Assembly (NCBI GenBank): GCA_902782805.1
Contig: CACZON010000149.1
Span: 1-5,108 of the forward strand
DNA from: Oscillospiraceae bacterium
GTDB lineage: Bacteria; Bacillota; Clostridia; Oscillospirales; Acutalibacteraceae
Direction: 5' to 3'
Length of the DNA stretch: 5,108 bases
Shown here: in pieces, positions 1 to 5,108 of the stretch
Numbering within the stretch: the first letter of the stretch is position 1
How the letters are laid out: every line of letters begins with the position of its first letter
Notes under the pieces: generated by a model
Databases searched by the model: none
Seen by the model: only the letters and a program-made list of their open reading frames with translations
What the model was told of the DNA's origin: nothing
Position numbers and translations under genes: made by a program

Positions 1-14
1 AAGGTCCTGCGGAT

Positions 15-67
15 CTTCGCCGCCTGTGCTTTTACAACGCAAGGTCCTTTTGCGGGAGGAGCAGGCT
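15..67 (+). repeat. Dispersed intergenic repeat, left copy (R1)
   Basis: This 53-nt segment matches positions 5034-5086 at the other end of the window in the same orientation, with 44 of 53 positions identical by hand alignment and no gaps. Seven of the nine differences are transitions. Its core at 38-67 also matches 4978-5007 (25 of 30). Arms GCCTGT (22-27) and GCAGGC (61-66) can pair as RNA with one G-U wobble; the right-hand copy has a perfect GCCTGC/GCAGGC pair at the same places. The first 8 bases of the window (AAGGTCCT) repeat the core word at 41-48, so a truncated neighbouring unit may precede it. I do not recognise a named repeat family. Substitutions between copies change amino acids in most codons of the best open frame, which argues against coding. 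Confidence 0.85.
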
Positions 68-121
68 GATTTCCTTGATTTCACCGTGCAGCAAGTCAAA
101 GCACCGCAGGTGAGTTAAAAA
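68..121 (+). other. uppS leader between repeat and start codon
   Basis: This short non-coding stretch links the left repeat to uppS. Positions 76-91 (TGATTTCACCGTGCAG) resemble 4965-4982 on the far side of the operon (TGATTTTTCACCACGCAG), with a 2-nt gap and two transitions, so it may be a degenerate repeat fragment. A TTGATT at 75-80 could suggest a -35 box, but no acceptable -10 lies at the right distance. I see no promoter or terminator here. The frr gene that often precedes uppS in Bacillota does not reach into the window. Confidence 0.5.
108..113 (+). promoter_or_regulatory. uppS ribosome binding site (AGGTGA)
   Basis: AGGTGA is a good complement to the 3' end of 16S rRNA and lies 8 nt before the ATG at 122. 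It supports that ATG as the uppS start. Confidence 0.8.
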
Positions 122-850
122 ATGAGAAAGAAAAAAGAAAGTGGGAAGGGAGAGCTTCTTCCTTCCCATATTGGGATTATTATGGACGGCAACGGCCGCT
201 GGGCCCAGAAGCGCGGGCTTCCGCGTTCCGCGGGGCATACGGTCGGCGCCGCCAACTTCAAAAAAATCACGCGGTACTGCAGTTCGATCGGGATCCGTTA
301 TCTTACCGTATACGCGTTTTCAACGGAGAACTGGAAGCGGCCGGCCGAAGAAGTCGGTGCGCTTCTTGGTTTGTTTCGGCAGTATCTCGAGGAAGCGCTG
401 CGCGATTTCCTCAACGACGATATCAAGGTGCGCTTTCTCGGCGACGTTTCCGCCTTCCCGAAAGCGCTGCAGGAGCTGATCGCCGAGACGGTCGAGGTCT
501 CGAAGAACCGTACGGGCATGACGCTCAATATCGCCATGAACTACGGCGGGCGCGCGGAGATCGTCCGCGCGGCGCAGCAGGCGGCGCAGCTGGTCAAAGA
601 CGGCGAGCTTTCGCCCGAAGAGATCGACGAAGCGCGCCTCTCCTCGCTGATGTATACCGCCGGCGAGCCGGACCCGGACCTGATCATCCGCCCGAGCGGG
701 GAACAGCGGATCTCGAATTTCCTCCTCTGGCAGAGCGCCTACGCGGAATACGTGATTCTGGATATTCTCTGGCCGGATTTCAAGCCGGCCGATTTAGATA
801 AAGCGATTGCGGAGTACCAAAAACGCAAGCGCAGATTCGGAGGCGTCTGA
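122..850 (+). CDS. uppS: Isoprenyl transferase / undecaprenyl diphosphate synthase
   Basis: This is a 242-residue cis-prenyltransferase, the usual length for UppS. It condenses isopentenyl diphosphate onto farnesyl diphosphate to give C55 undecaprenyl diphosphate, the cytoplasmic precursor of the cell-wall lipid carrier. Visible family hallmarks are HIGIIMDGNGRWA at residues 16-28 with catalytic Asp22, the diphosphate-binding Gly-Asn-Gly-Arg at 23-26, His39 in the GH motif, and FSTENW at 66-71. The C-terminal signature DPDLIIRPSGEQR at 184-196 continues into SNFLLWQSAYAEY, with Arg190, Arg196 and Glu209 matching the E. coli Arg194, Arg200 and Glu213. Residue 191 is Pro, where Thr is common (RTSGE or RTGGE); this looks like a tolerated variant. 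The ATG at 122 has a good ribosome site 8 nt upstream. The stop codon is separated from the cdsA start by one base, so translation is probably coupled. Chain length of the product cannot be read directly, but C55 is expected from family and context. Confidence 0.97.
   Translation: MRKKKESGKGELLPSHIGIIMDGNGRWAQKRGLPRSAGHTVGAANFKKITRYCSSIGIRYLTVYAFSTENWKRPAEEVGALLGLFRQYLEEALRDFLNDDIKVRFLGDVSAFPKALQELIAETVEVSKNRTGMTLNIAMNYGGRAEIVRAAQQAAQLVKDGELSPEEIDEARLSSLMYTAGEPDPDLIIRPSGEQRISNFLLWQSAYAEYVILDILWPDFKPADLDKAIAEYQKRKRRFGGV
839..843 (+). promoter_or_regulatory. cdsA ribosome binding site (GGAGG), inside uppS 3' end
   Basis: GGAGG lies in the last codons of uppS, 8 nt before the ATG at 852. It selects that ATG over an in-frame TTG at 807, which would give 15 extra charged residues before the first membrane helix and overlap uppS by 44 nt. 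Confidence 0.85.
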
Positions 851-851
851 A

Positions 852-1667
852 ATGCTCAAACGGATTCTTTCCTCGGTCGGCATCGTGATCGTTGCCGCCG
901 CGATTTTTGTCGGCCAGTACTATCTGCCGATCGTCTTTGAGATCGCCGTGGCGCTGATCGCGCTGATCGCGATGTACGAGCTTGCGGGCGTCTTTGCGCT
1001 GCGCGGAAACGCAGCCTTTCTGCTTTGCGGCGCGGCGGGCGTCTGCGCGATGATCTTTACGCTCGGAACGCCGTATCTGCTCCTTTCCTTCGCAGCGTTT
1101 ACGTTCCTGATCTTCGTGATCAATCTCTTCTGTTATCCGAAATACCGGTTCGGCGCGGTCTTCGCCTTCTACGGGATGACGGCGCTGGTGACGCTTTCGT
1201 TCGGGACCGGGATCCTTCTCATCTCGCGCGAGGACCGCATCGAGGGCATGATCCTCGTCATTCTGGGCATGCTGATTTCGTGGCTTGCGGACATCGGCGG
1301 CTATTTCGGCGGGCGCGCCTTCGGCAAACATAAGCTCTGCCCGAAGATCAGCCCGAAAAAGACGGTCGAGGGCGTGATCGGCGGCTTCGTGTTCAGCGCC
1401 GCTGCGATCTGCCTGGTCGGTTATCTGCTCGGCCTGATTTTCGGAAAAAGCCTTTCCTATCCCGCGCTGCTGATCCTTTCGCTCGTCGGAACGCCGCTTT
1501 CGATCGCCGGAGACCTTACCTTCTCGGTCATCAAGCGCGAGAACGACGTTAAGGATTACGGCAATCTGATCCCCGGCCACGGCGGGATCCTCGACCGCTT
1601 CGACGGCGTCTCGTTTACCCTGCCGGCGATGTATCTGATCACGCTGTATCTCCCGGTGCTGCTCTGA
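852..1667 (+). CDS. cdsA: Phosphatidate cytidylyltransferase (CDP-diglyceride synthase)
   Basis: This 271-residue integral membrane enzyme converts phosphatidic acid and CTP to CDP-diacylglycerol, the branch point for phosphatidylglycerol, cardiolipin and other anionic phospholipids. Hydrophobic segments fill most of the protein, about seven or eight of them, starting at residues 5-23. The CdsA family signature is complete at residues 225-251: SVIKRENDVKDYG followed by NLIPGHGGILDRFD, including Lys228, Arg229, Lys234, Asp235, His243, Asp248 and Asp251. A second conserved block begins at Asp147 (DIGGYFGGRAFGKHKL) and continues into PKISPKKTVEG. In that block Ile follows Asp147 where Thr is more typical. 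The ATG start is favoured by GGAGG 8 nt upstream and by a 1-nt gap after uppS. The neighbouring genes supply lipid carriers, so this gene extends the operon to bulk phospholipid synthesis. The next gene starts 23 nt downstream, leaving no room for a terminator. Confidence 0.97.
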   Translation: MLKRILSSVGIVIVAAAIFVGQYYLPIVFEIAVALIALIAMYELAGVFALRGNAAFLLCGAAGVCAMIFTLGTPYLLLSFAAFTFLIFVINLFCYPKYRFGAVFAFYGMTALVTLSFGTGILLISREDRIEGMILVILGMLISWLADIGGYFGGRAFGKHKLCPKISPKKTVEGVIGGFVFSAAAICLVGYLLGLIFGKSLSYPALLILSLVGTPLSIAGDLTFSVIKRENDVKDYGNLIPGHGGILDRFDGVSFTLPAMYLITLYLPVLL

Positions 1668-1690
1668 GCGGATCGCAGAAAGAGGTTTTT

Positions 1691-2833
1691 ATGAAACGAA
1701 ACATCGGAGTTTTAGGCTCCACCGGCTCGATCGGCGTTCAGTCGCTGGAGGTCGCAAAGTCGCTGGGACTTTCGGTCCGTTCCCTCGCGGCCAACCGGAA
1801 TATTGAACGACTCGAAGCGCAGATCCGCCAGTGGCGCCCCGCTCTTGCCGCGGTTTACGACGAAGCGGCGGCGAAACAGCTGAAAATCGCCGTTGCCGAT
1901 ACGGATACGAAGATCGTCTCCGGCATGGAGGGCCTCTGCGAGGCCGCCTGCGCCGAAGAGGTCGAGGTGCTGCTCAACGCCGTTGTGGGGATGGTCGGCC
2001 TGCTGCCGACGCTCCGGGCGATCGAAGCGAAAAAGCAGATCGCGCTCGCCAACAAAGAGACGCTCGTCGCCGGCGGCGCGCTCGTAAAAGCCGCGCTCGC
2101 GAAATACGGCGTTGCGCTCTACCCGGTCGACAGCGAGCATTCCGCGATCTTCCAGTGCCTCGAAGGCTGCCGCGACCGCGCGGATCTGAAACGCATCATA
2201 CTGACCGCTTCGGGCGGGCCGTTCTTCGGCAAAACGCGCGCGCAGCTGGAAAACATGAAGGCGGCCGACGCGCTGCGCCATCCCACCTGGAACATGGGTC
2301 ATAAAATCACCGTCGATTCCGCTACGCTGATGAACAAGGGGCTCGAGGTTATGGAGGCCGGCTGGCTGTTCGATCTGCCCGAAGAGAAGATCGGCGTCGT
2401 CGTTCACCGCGAGAGCATCATCCATTCGATGATCGAATATATTGATAACGCCGTCATCGCGCAGCTCGGGGTTCCGGATATGCGCATCCCGATCCAGTAC
2501 GCGCTGACGTATCCGCGCCGCGCCCCGTCTTCGGCGGCGCCGCTCGATCTGATCGCTTCGGGAAAGCTGACGTTCTATGAGCTCGATTCCGAAACGTTTT
2601 TATGCTACAAGGCGTGCCGGGAGGCGATGCGCCGCGGCGGACTTTGGCCCGCGGCGGTCAACGGCGCCAACGAAGCGGCCGTTGCGCTCTTCCTGCGCGA
2701 TGAAATTTCCTTCAACCGGATCGGCGATCTCGTCTACGAAACGGTCCTCCGGGATTATTCCGGCGAGCTCACGGTTGAAAACATCCTCGCCGCCGACCGT
2801 TCGGCGCGCGAATTCGTAAGTGCAAGCGTTTAA
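1691..2833 (+). CDS. dxr: 1-deoxy-D-xylulose 5-phosphate reductoisomerase
   Basis: This 380-residue cytoplasmic enzyme performs the NADPH-dependent rearrangement and reduction of 1-deoxy-D-xylulose 5-phosphate to 2-C-methyl-D-erythritol 4-phosphate, the first committed MEP-pathway step and the target of fosmidomycin. The N-terminal Rossmann motif GSTGSIG is at residues 9-15 and NKETLV at 121-126. The metal-binding centre is intact: Asp147 and Glu149 in VDSEHSAIFQ, and Glu219 in NKGLEV. Substrate residues include Ser174 (TASGGPF), His197, Ser210, Asn215 and Lys216. The flexible active-site loop reads HPTWNMGHK (197-205) with Trp200 and Met202; His204 sits where Arg, Lys or Gln is usual. The C-terminal helical domain (about 290-380) is complete, so the length is normal. 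The ATG at 1691 has only a moderate ribosome site, AGAGGT at 1681-1686, 4 nt upstream. The start is still secure because the GSTGSIG motif begins at residue 9. Confidence 0.97.
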   Translation: MKRNIGVLGSTGSIGVQSLEVAKSLGLSVRSLAANRNIERLEAQIRQWRPALAAVYDEAAAKQLKIAVADTDTKIVSGMEGLCEAACAEEVEVLLNAVVGMVGLLPTLRAIEAKKQIALANKETLVAGGALVKAALAKYGVALYPVDSEHSAIFQCLEGCRDRADLKRIILTASGGPFFGKTRAQLENMKAADALRHPTWNMGHKITVDSATLMNKGLEVMEAGWLFDLPEEKIGVVVHRESIIHSMIEYIDNAVIAQLGVPDMRIPIQYALTYPRRAPSSAAPLDLIASGKLTFYELDSETFLCYKACREAMRRGGLWPAAVNGANEAAVALFLRDEISFNRIGDLVYETVLRDYSGELTVENILAADRSAREFVSASV

Positions 2834-2836
2834 GGC

Positions 2837-2841
2837 AGGTG
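2837..2841 (+). promoter_or_regulatory. rseP ribosome binding site (AGGTG) for a TTG start
   Basis: AGGTG lies 4 nt after the dxr stop codon and 7 nt before the TTG at 2849. There is no ATG near this point in the rseP frame, and the first membrane helix with the HEFGH motif begins almost at once. The site therefore fixes the unusual TTG start. Confidence 0.75.
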
Positions 2842-2848
2842 CCCTCTT

Positions 2849-3919
2849 TTGACTACTGTATTATTGATTCTGATCGGCGTATTCCTCTTCAGCTTCATCA
2901 TCTTTGCCCATGAGTTCGGTCATTTCATCACCGCGAAGGCCTCGGGGATCAAGGTCAACGAGTTCGCGCTCGGAATGGGCCCGAAGATTTTCTCCTTCGG
3001 AAAAGGCGAAACGAAGTATTCGCTGCGGCTTTTCCCGATCGGCGGCTTTTGCGCGATGGAGGGGGAAGACGAGGACAGCGAAGACGAACGCGCCTTCGGC
3101 AACAAATCCGTCTGGAAGCGGATGATCGTTGTCGTTGCCGGTGCGATCATGAATATGATCGTCGGACTTCTGTTCGTTGCGATCCTGCTTTCGCAGAAGG
3201 ACGTTTTCGTTACGACAACGATCGCGAAGTTTACGGAAAATTCCGCCACGCAGGCGGCCGGGCTCGAAGCCGGGGACGAATTCTATTCGATCGACGGCTA
3301 CCGGATCCACAACGACCGCGATCTGAGCTTTGCGCTCTCGCTCGCCGATCCGCAAAGCGTCGATCTCGTCGTCCGGCGCGGCGGGGAAAAGCTGACCTTT
3401 GAAAACGTCCGCTTCAACACCGTGGAGGAGGACGGAAAAGAGCTCCTCGCGCTCGATTTCTACGTCTATTCGGAGAAGAAAACCTTCTTCTCCTTCCTCG
3501 GGCGGGTCTTCTCGGAGACCGTCTCGCTCGTGCGGATGGTCTGGACGAGTCTGATCGGCCTCGTGACCGGGCGCTTCGGCCTCAAAGACGTTGCCGGCCC
3601 GGTCGGCGCGGCCCAGGCGATCTCTCAGGCGGCCTCGATCGGCCTTGAAAGCGGGCTCGGCGCCGCGATCAACAACATCCTTCTGATGATGGCGGTCATC
3701 ACGGTCAACCTCGGGATCGTCAATCTTCTCCCGCTGCCCGCGCTCGACGGCGGAAGGTTCCTCTTCCTTCTGATCGAAGCGATCCGCGGCAAGCCGATCA
3801 GCCCGAAGTACGAGGGCTGGGTCCACGCGGCGGGCTTTATCCTGCTGATTGGGCTGATGGTGCTGATCACCTTCAACGACCTTGTCCGGATCTTTACCGG
3901 AAAGGGGCTGGGAGGATAG
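2849..3919 (+). CDS. rseP: RIP metalloprotease RseP (site-2 protease family, M50)
   Basis: This 356-residue intramembrane zinc protease belongs to the S2P family (RseP in E. coli, RasP/YluC in Bacillus). Family members cut transmembrane segments such as anti-sigma factors and leftover signal peptides. The first helix (residues about 3-24) carries the zinc motif HEFGH at 21-25. A conserved loop (FALGMGPKIFSF) follows, then an acidic patch at residues 71-80, and a second helix at about 92-115. One PDZ domain spans roughly 120-200, with the ligand-groove-type segment AAGLEAGDE at 136-144. The C-terminal membrane part contains NLLPLPALDGG at 292-302, where Asp300 is the third zinc ligand, and a last helix at about 325-349. 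At 356 residues it is at the short end for the family, and I see only one PDZ rather than the E. coli pair. The start is TTG, supported by AGGTG 7 nt upstream. No anti-sigma or sigma gene lies in the window, so the substrate is unknown. Confidence 0.95.
   Translation: MTTVLLILIGVFLFSFIIFAHEFGHFITAKASGIKVNEFALGMGPKIFSFGKGETKYSLRLFPIGGFCAMEGEDEDSEDERAFGNKSVWKRMIVVVAGAIMNMIVGLLFVAILLSQKDVFVTTTIAKFTENSATQAAGLEAGDEFYSIDGYRIHNDRDLSFALSLADPQSVDLVVRRGGEKLTFENVRFNTVEEDGKELLALDFYVYSEKKTFFSFLGRVFSETVSLVRMVWTSLIGLVTGRFGLKDVAGPVGAAQAISQAASIGLESGLGAAINNILLMMAVITVNLGIVNLLPLPALDGGRFLFLLIEAIRGKPISPKYEGWVHAAGFILLIGLMVLITFNDLVRIFTGKGLGG
3910..3915 (+). promoter_or_regulatory. ispG ribosome binding site (GGGAGG), overlapping rseP end
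   Basis: GGGAGG lies in the last codons of rseP, 5 nt before the ATG at 3921. It favours that ATG over an in-frame TTG at 3882, which would add 13 residues and overlap rseP by 38 nt. Confidence 0.85.
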
Positions 3920-3920
3920 C

Positions 3921-4967
3921 ATGAAGCGAAAACACACGAAACAGGTTGCGGTCGGGCGCGTTTTGATCGGCGGCGGCGCGCCGGTGAGCGTTCAGTCGAT
4001 GCTCTCGGTCCCCGCGGAGGATCTTGCGGGAAACGTCGCGCAGGCAAAGCGGCTCGAGAAAGCCGGCTGCGAGATCATCCGCGTTGCGATCCCGAATTTC
4101 GAAGCGGTCCGCCTGATCGAAGCCATCAAAAAAGAAGTATCCGTTCCGCTCGTTGCGGACATTCATTTTGACTATAAACTGGCGCTCGAATCGGTCGCCG
4201 CCGGGATCGACAAGATCCGGATCAATCCGGGCAACATCGGCTCCGACGACCGCGTCAAAGCCGTTGCGCAGGCCTGCGGGCGGAACAGGATCCCGATCCG
4301 CATCGGGGTCAATTCCGGTTCGCTCGAAAAAGAAATCCTCGCAAAATACGGCGCGCCGACGGCGCAGGCGCTCTGCGAGAGCGCGCTCTATCACGCGTCG
4401 CTGCTTGAAAAATTCGATTTTGATCAGATCGTGCTCTCGATCAAATCCTCGTCGGTCGAAACGATGATCGAAGCCTGCGAGCTCGCCTCGGAGCGCTGCG
4501 ATTATCCGCTGCACCTCGGCGTGACCGAGGCGGGGACGCCGCGCATGGGGCTTGTAAAATCCGCGATCGGGATCGGCAGCCTGTTAGCGCGCGGCATCGG
4601 CGACACGATCCGCGTCTCTCTGACCGCTCCGCCCGAGGAGGAGGTCCCGGCAGGCTTCGATATCCTCCGGGCGCTCGGGCTGCGCGGCGGGGTGCGCTTC
4701 GTCTCCTGCCCGACCTGCGGGCGTACGAAGATCGACCTGATCTCCCTGGCAAACCGGGTGGAAGAAGCGCTTCGGGACTGCAAAAAAGAGATCACCGTCG
4801 CCGTAATGGGCTGTGCGGTCAACGGCCCCGGCGAGGCGCGGGAAGCCGATCTCGGCGTGGCCGGAGGCGTCGGCGAGGGATTGCTCTTCAAAAAAGGCAG
4901 GATCCTCCGCAAGGTCCCGGAATCTCAGCTCCTCGACGCCCTTCTTGAAGAAGTCTCAAATCTCTGA
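3921..4967 (+). CDS. ispG: 4-hydroxy-3-methylbut-2-enyl diphosphate synthase (MEcPP reductive ring opening)
   Basis: This 348-residue iron-sulfur enzyme converts 2-C-methyl-D-erythritol 2,4-cyclodiphosphate to HMBPP, the second-to-last MEP-pathway step, with electrons from flavodoxin or ferredoxin. The N-terminal TIM barrel shows VADIHFDYKLAL at 78-89, KIRINPGNIGS at 98-108, IPIRIGVNSGSLEKE at 124-138 and LHLGVTEAG at 197-205. The C-terminal domain carries the three [4Fe-4S] ligands Cys263 and Cys266 (SCPTCGRT) and Cys298 (MGCAVNGPGE), plus Glu305, matching E. coli Cys270, Cys273, Cys305 and Glu312. It is the two-domain bacterial form without the large insertion seen in plants and some other bacteria. 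One oddity is residues 26-39, SMLSVPAEDLAGNV, where SMTNT-x-T-x-DVEATV is the usual text, so the conserved Thr-Asn-Thr is replaced by Leu-Ser-Val. Nothing else suggests loss of function. It starts 1 nt after rseP, and the repeat array begins directly after its stop codon. Confidence 0.96.
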   Translation: MKRKHTKQVAVGRVLIGGGAPVSVQSMLSVPAEDLAGNVAQAKRLEKAGCEIIRVAIPNFEAVRLIEAIKKEVSVPLVADIHFDYKLALESVAAGIDKIRINPGNIGSDDRVKAVAQACGRNRIPIRIGVNSGSLEKEILAKYGAPTAQALCESALYHASLLEKFDFDQIVLSIKSSSVETMIEACELASERCDYPLHLGVTEAGTPRMGLVKSAIGIGSLLARGIGDTIRVSLTAPPEEEVPAGFDILRALGLRGGVRFVSCPTCGRTKIDLISLANRVEEALRDCKKEITVAVMGCAVNGPGEAREADLGVAGGVGEGLLFKKGRILRKVPESQLLDALLEEVSNL

Positions 4968-4977
4968 TTTTTCACCA

Positions 4978-5056
4978 CGCAGGGTTCTTTTGTGGGAGGA
5001 GCGAGCTTTAATGCCCGGCAGGGAGCTGCTCTGCTTCGCCGCCTGCGTTTTTATTG
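4978..5056 (+). repeat. Repeat unit R2 (complete, 79 nt)
   Basis: This is the only complete unit, measured from core to core. It holds an imperfect hairpin: GAGC-G-AGCT at 4999-5007 pairs with AGCTGCTC at 5024-5031 over eight base pairs with one bulged G and a 16-nt loop containing the conserved GCCCGGCAGG. It ends with CTTCGCCGCCTGCG (5034-5047) and a T run, matching 15-28 next to the left copy. A GGGAGGA at 4994-5000 sits 10 nt before an ATG at 5011, giving a small open frame that looks fortuitous. Confidence 0.75.
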
Positions 5057-5108
5057 CGCAAGGTTCTTTTGTGGTGGGAGCAGGCTCAATTGCCCGGCAG
5101 GAATTGCT
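5057..5108 (+). repeat. Repeat unit R3 (partial, cut by window end)
   Basis: This unit matches R2 from its core onward. Together with 5034-5056 it gives the closest match to the left copy. It contains CAATT (5087-5091) and AATTG (5102-5106), which can form a short stem around the same GCCCGGCAGG loop seen in R2 but from different bases. The position equal to the R2 ATG at 5011 is TTG here (5090-5092). Confidence 0.75.

Larger units (their letters stand above)
4968..5108 (+). repeat. Tandem intergenic repeat array downstream of ispG, running off the window
   Basis: Two tandem units with a period of about 79 nt can be aligned, anchored on the core words CGCAGGGTTCTTTTGTGG (4978-4995) and CGCAAGGTTCTTTTGTGG (5057-5074). 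Each core is followed by GGAGC or GGGAGC and then TGCCCGGCAGG (5012-5022 and 5091-5101). The units are roughly 80 percent identical with one single-base gap. The array begins with a run of five T right after the ispG stop, and the other copies also have a T run before the core. No CRISPR-like regular spacers, tRNA or recognisable terminator is present. The array is incomplete at the right end, so copy number is unknown. Confidence 0.85.

Noticed and set aside
75..103. Possible sigma-A promoter before uppS (TTGATT at 75-80)
   Set aside because: The sequence 17 nt downstream (AAAGCA at 98-103) is a poor -10 box.
3..113. Short open frame through the left repeat ending at TGA 111-113
   Set aside because: It has no start in the window, lies in the repeat, and shows mixed amino-acid-changing differences from the right copy; chance openness over about 36 codons is plausible.
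807..851. Upstream TTG start for cdsA
   Set aside because: It would add 15 polar residues, overlap uppS by 44 nt, and ignore the well-placed GGAGG before the ATG at 852.
780..1580. A 266-codon open frame on the minus strand opposite cdsA
   Set aside because: It has the same cause: it is in register with cdsA and rich in Arg, Asp and Glu as expected for the complement of a hydrophobic protein. No independent ribosome site or domain is visible.
1712..2425. A 237-codon open frame on the minus strand opposite dxr, and a similar one at 3894-4514 opposite ispG
   Set aside because: Both are in register with the sense gene and end at rare TTA codons of that strand. The sense frames have complete enzyme motifs.
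3882..3920. Upstream TTG start for ispG
   Set aside because: It would overlap rseP, and the ATG at 3921 has GGGAGG 5 nt upstream and gives a normal IspG N terminus.
2861..3937. A 358-codon open frame on the minus strand opposite rseP
   Set aside because: It runs in codon register with rseP, so it stays open simply because rseP avoids TTA, CTA and TCA codons after residue 5. Its product is a charged, low-complexity sequence with no recognisable motif, while the plus frame has full protease motifs.
852..4967. Frequent GATC words across the genes
   Set aside because: They follow from heavy use of ATC isoleucine codons after codons ending in G; no clustering suggests an origin or methylation-based switch.
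4941..4972. Possible terminator: CTTCTTGAAGAAG (4941-4953) followed later by a T run
   Set aside because: The stem would be only four or five weak pairs, lies in coding sequence, and is separated from the T run by 14 bases.
4968..5108. CRISPR array
   Set aside because: The 79-nt units are contiguous and diverged along their whole length, with no short exact repeats separated by unique spacers.

Overview
The window is a compact, all plus-strand five-gene block, uppS-cdsA-dxr-rseP-ispG (positions 122-4967), bracketed on both sides by copies of one intergenic repeat. The organism is most likely a G+C-rich member of the Bacillota, probably class Clostridia. This rests on three points: the gene order is the one long known from that phylum (often found between frr and polC or proS); RseP has the short form with an apparent single PDZ domain; and most genes have strong GGAGG or AGGTG-type ribosome binding sites. 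The lineage is an inference, because no rRNA or other taxonomic marker is present.

Layout. Positions 1-121 hold one repeat copy (core 15-67), a possible degenerate scrap of the same sequence, and the uppS ribosome binding site; no frr gene is visible. Then come uppS (122-850), cdsA (852-1667, 1 nt after uppS), dxr (1691-2833, 23 nt after cdsA), rseP (2849-3919, TTG start, 15 nt after dxr) and ispG (3921-4967, 1 nt after rseP). The gaps are too short for internal promoters or terminators, so one transcript with translational coupling at the tight junctions is likely. Positions 4968-5108 hold a tandem array of the same repeat (period about 79 nt) that starts right after the ispG stop codon and runs off the window.

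How the genes fit together. Dxr and IspG are the first committed step and the second-to-last step of the MEP isoprenoid pathway. UppS uses the resulting C5 units to make undecaprenyl diphosphate, the lipid carrier for peptidoglycan and other wall polymers. CdsA makes CDP-diacylglycerol, the precursor of anionic phospholipids. RseP is an intramembrane protease of the envelope-stress type. The block is thus an envelope-lipid supply and surveillance operon. All five genes look intact, with catalytic residues in place.

The protein-coding content is ordinary. Two things deserve a second look: the flanking repeat family, which has possible RNA structure and short open frames that look non-coding, and an unusual replacement of the normally conserved TNT segment near the N terminus of IspG. 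I found no evidence of a novel defence, mobile or CRISPR system.
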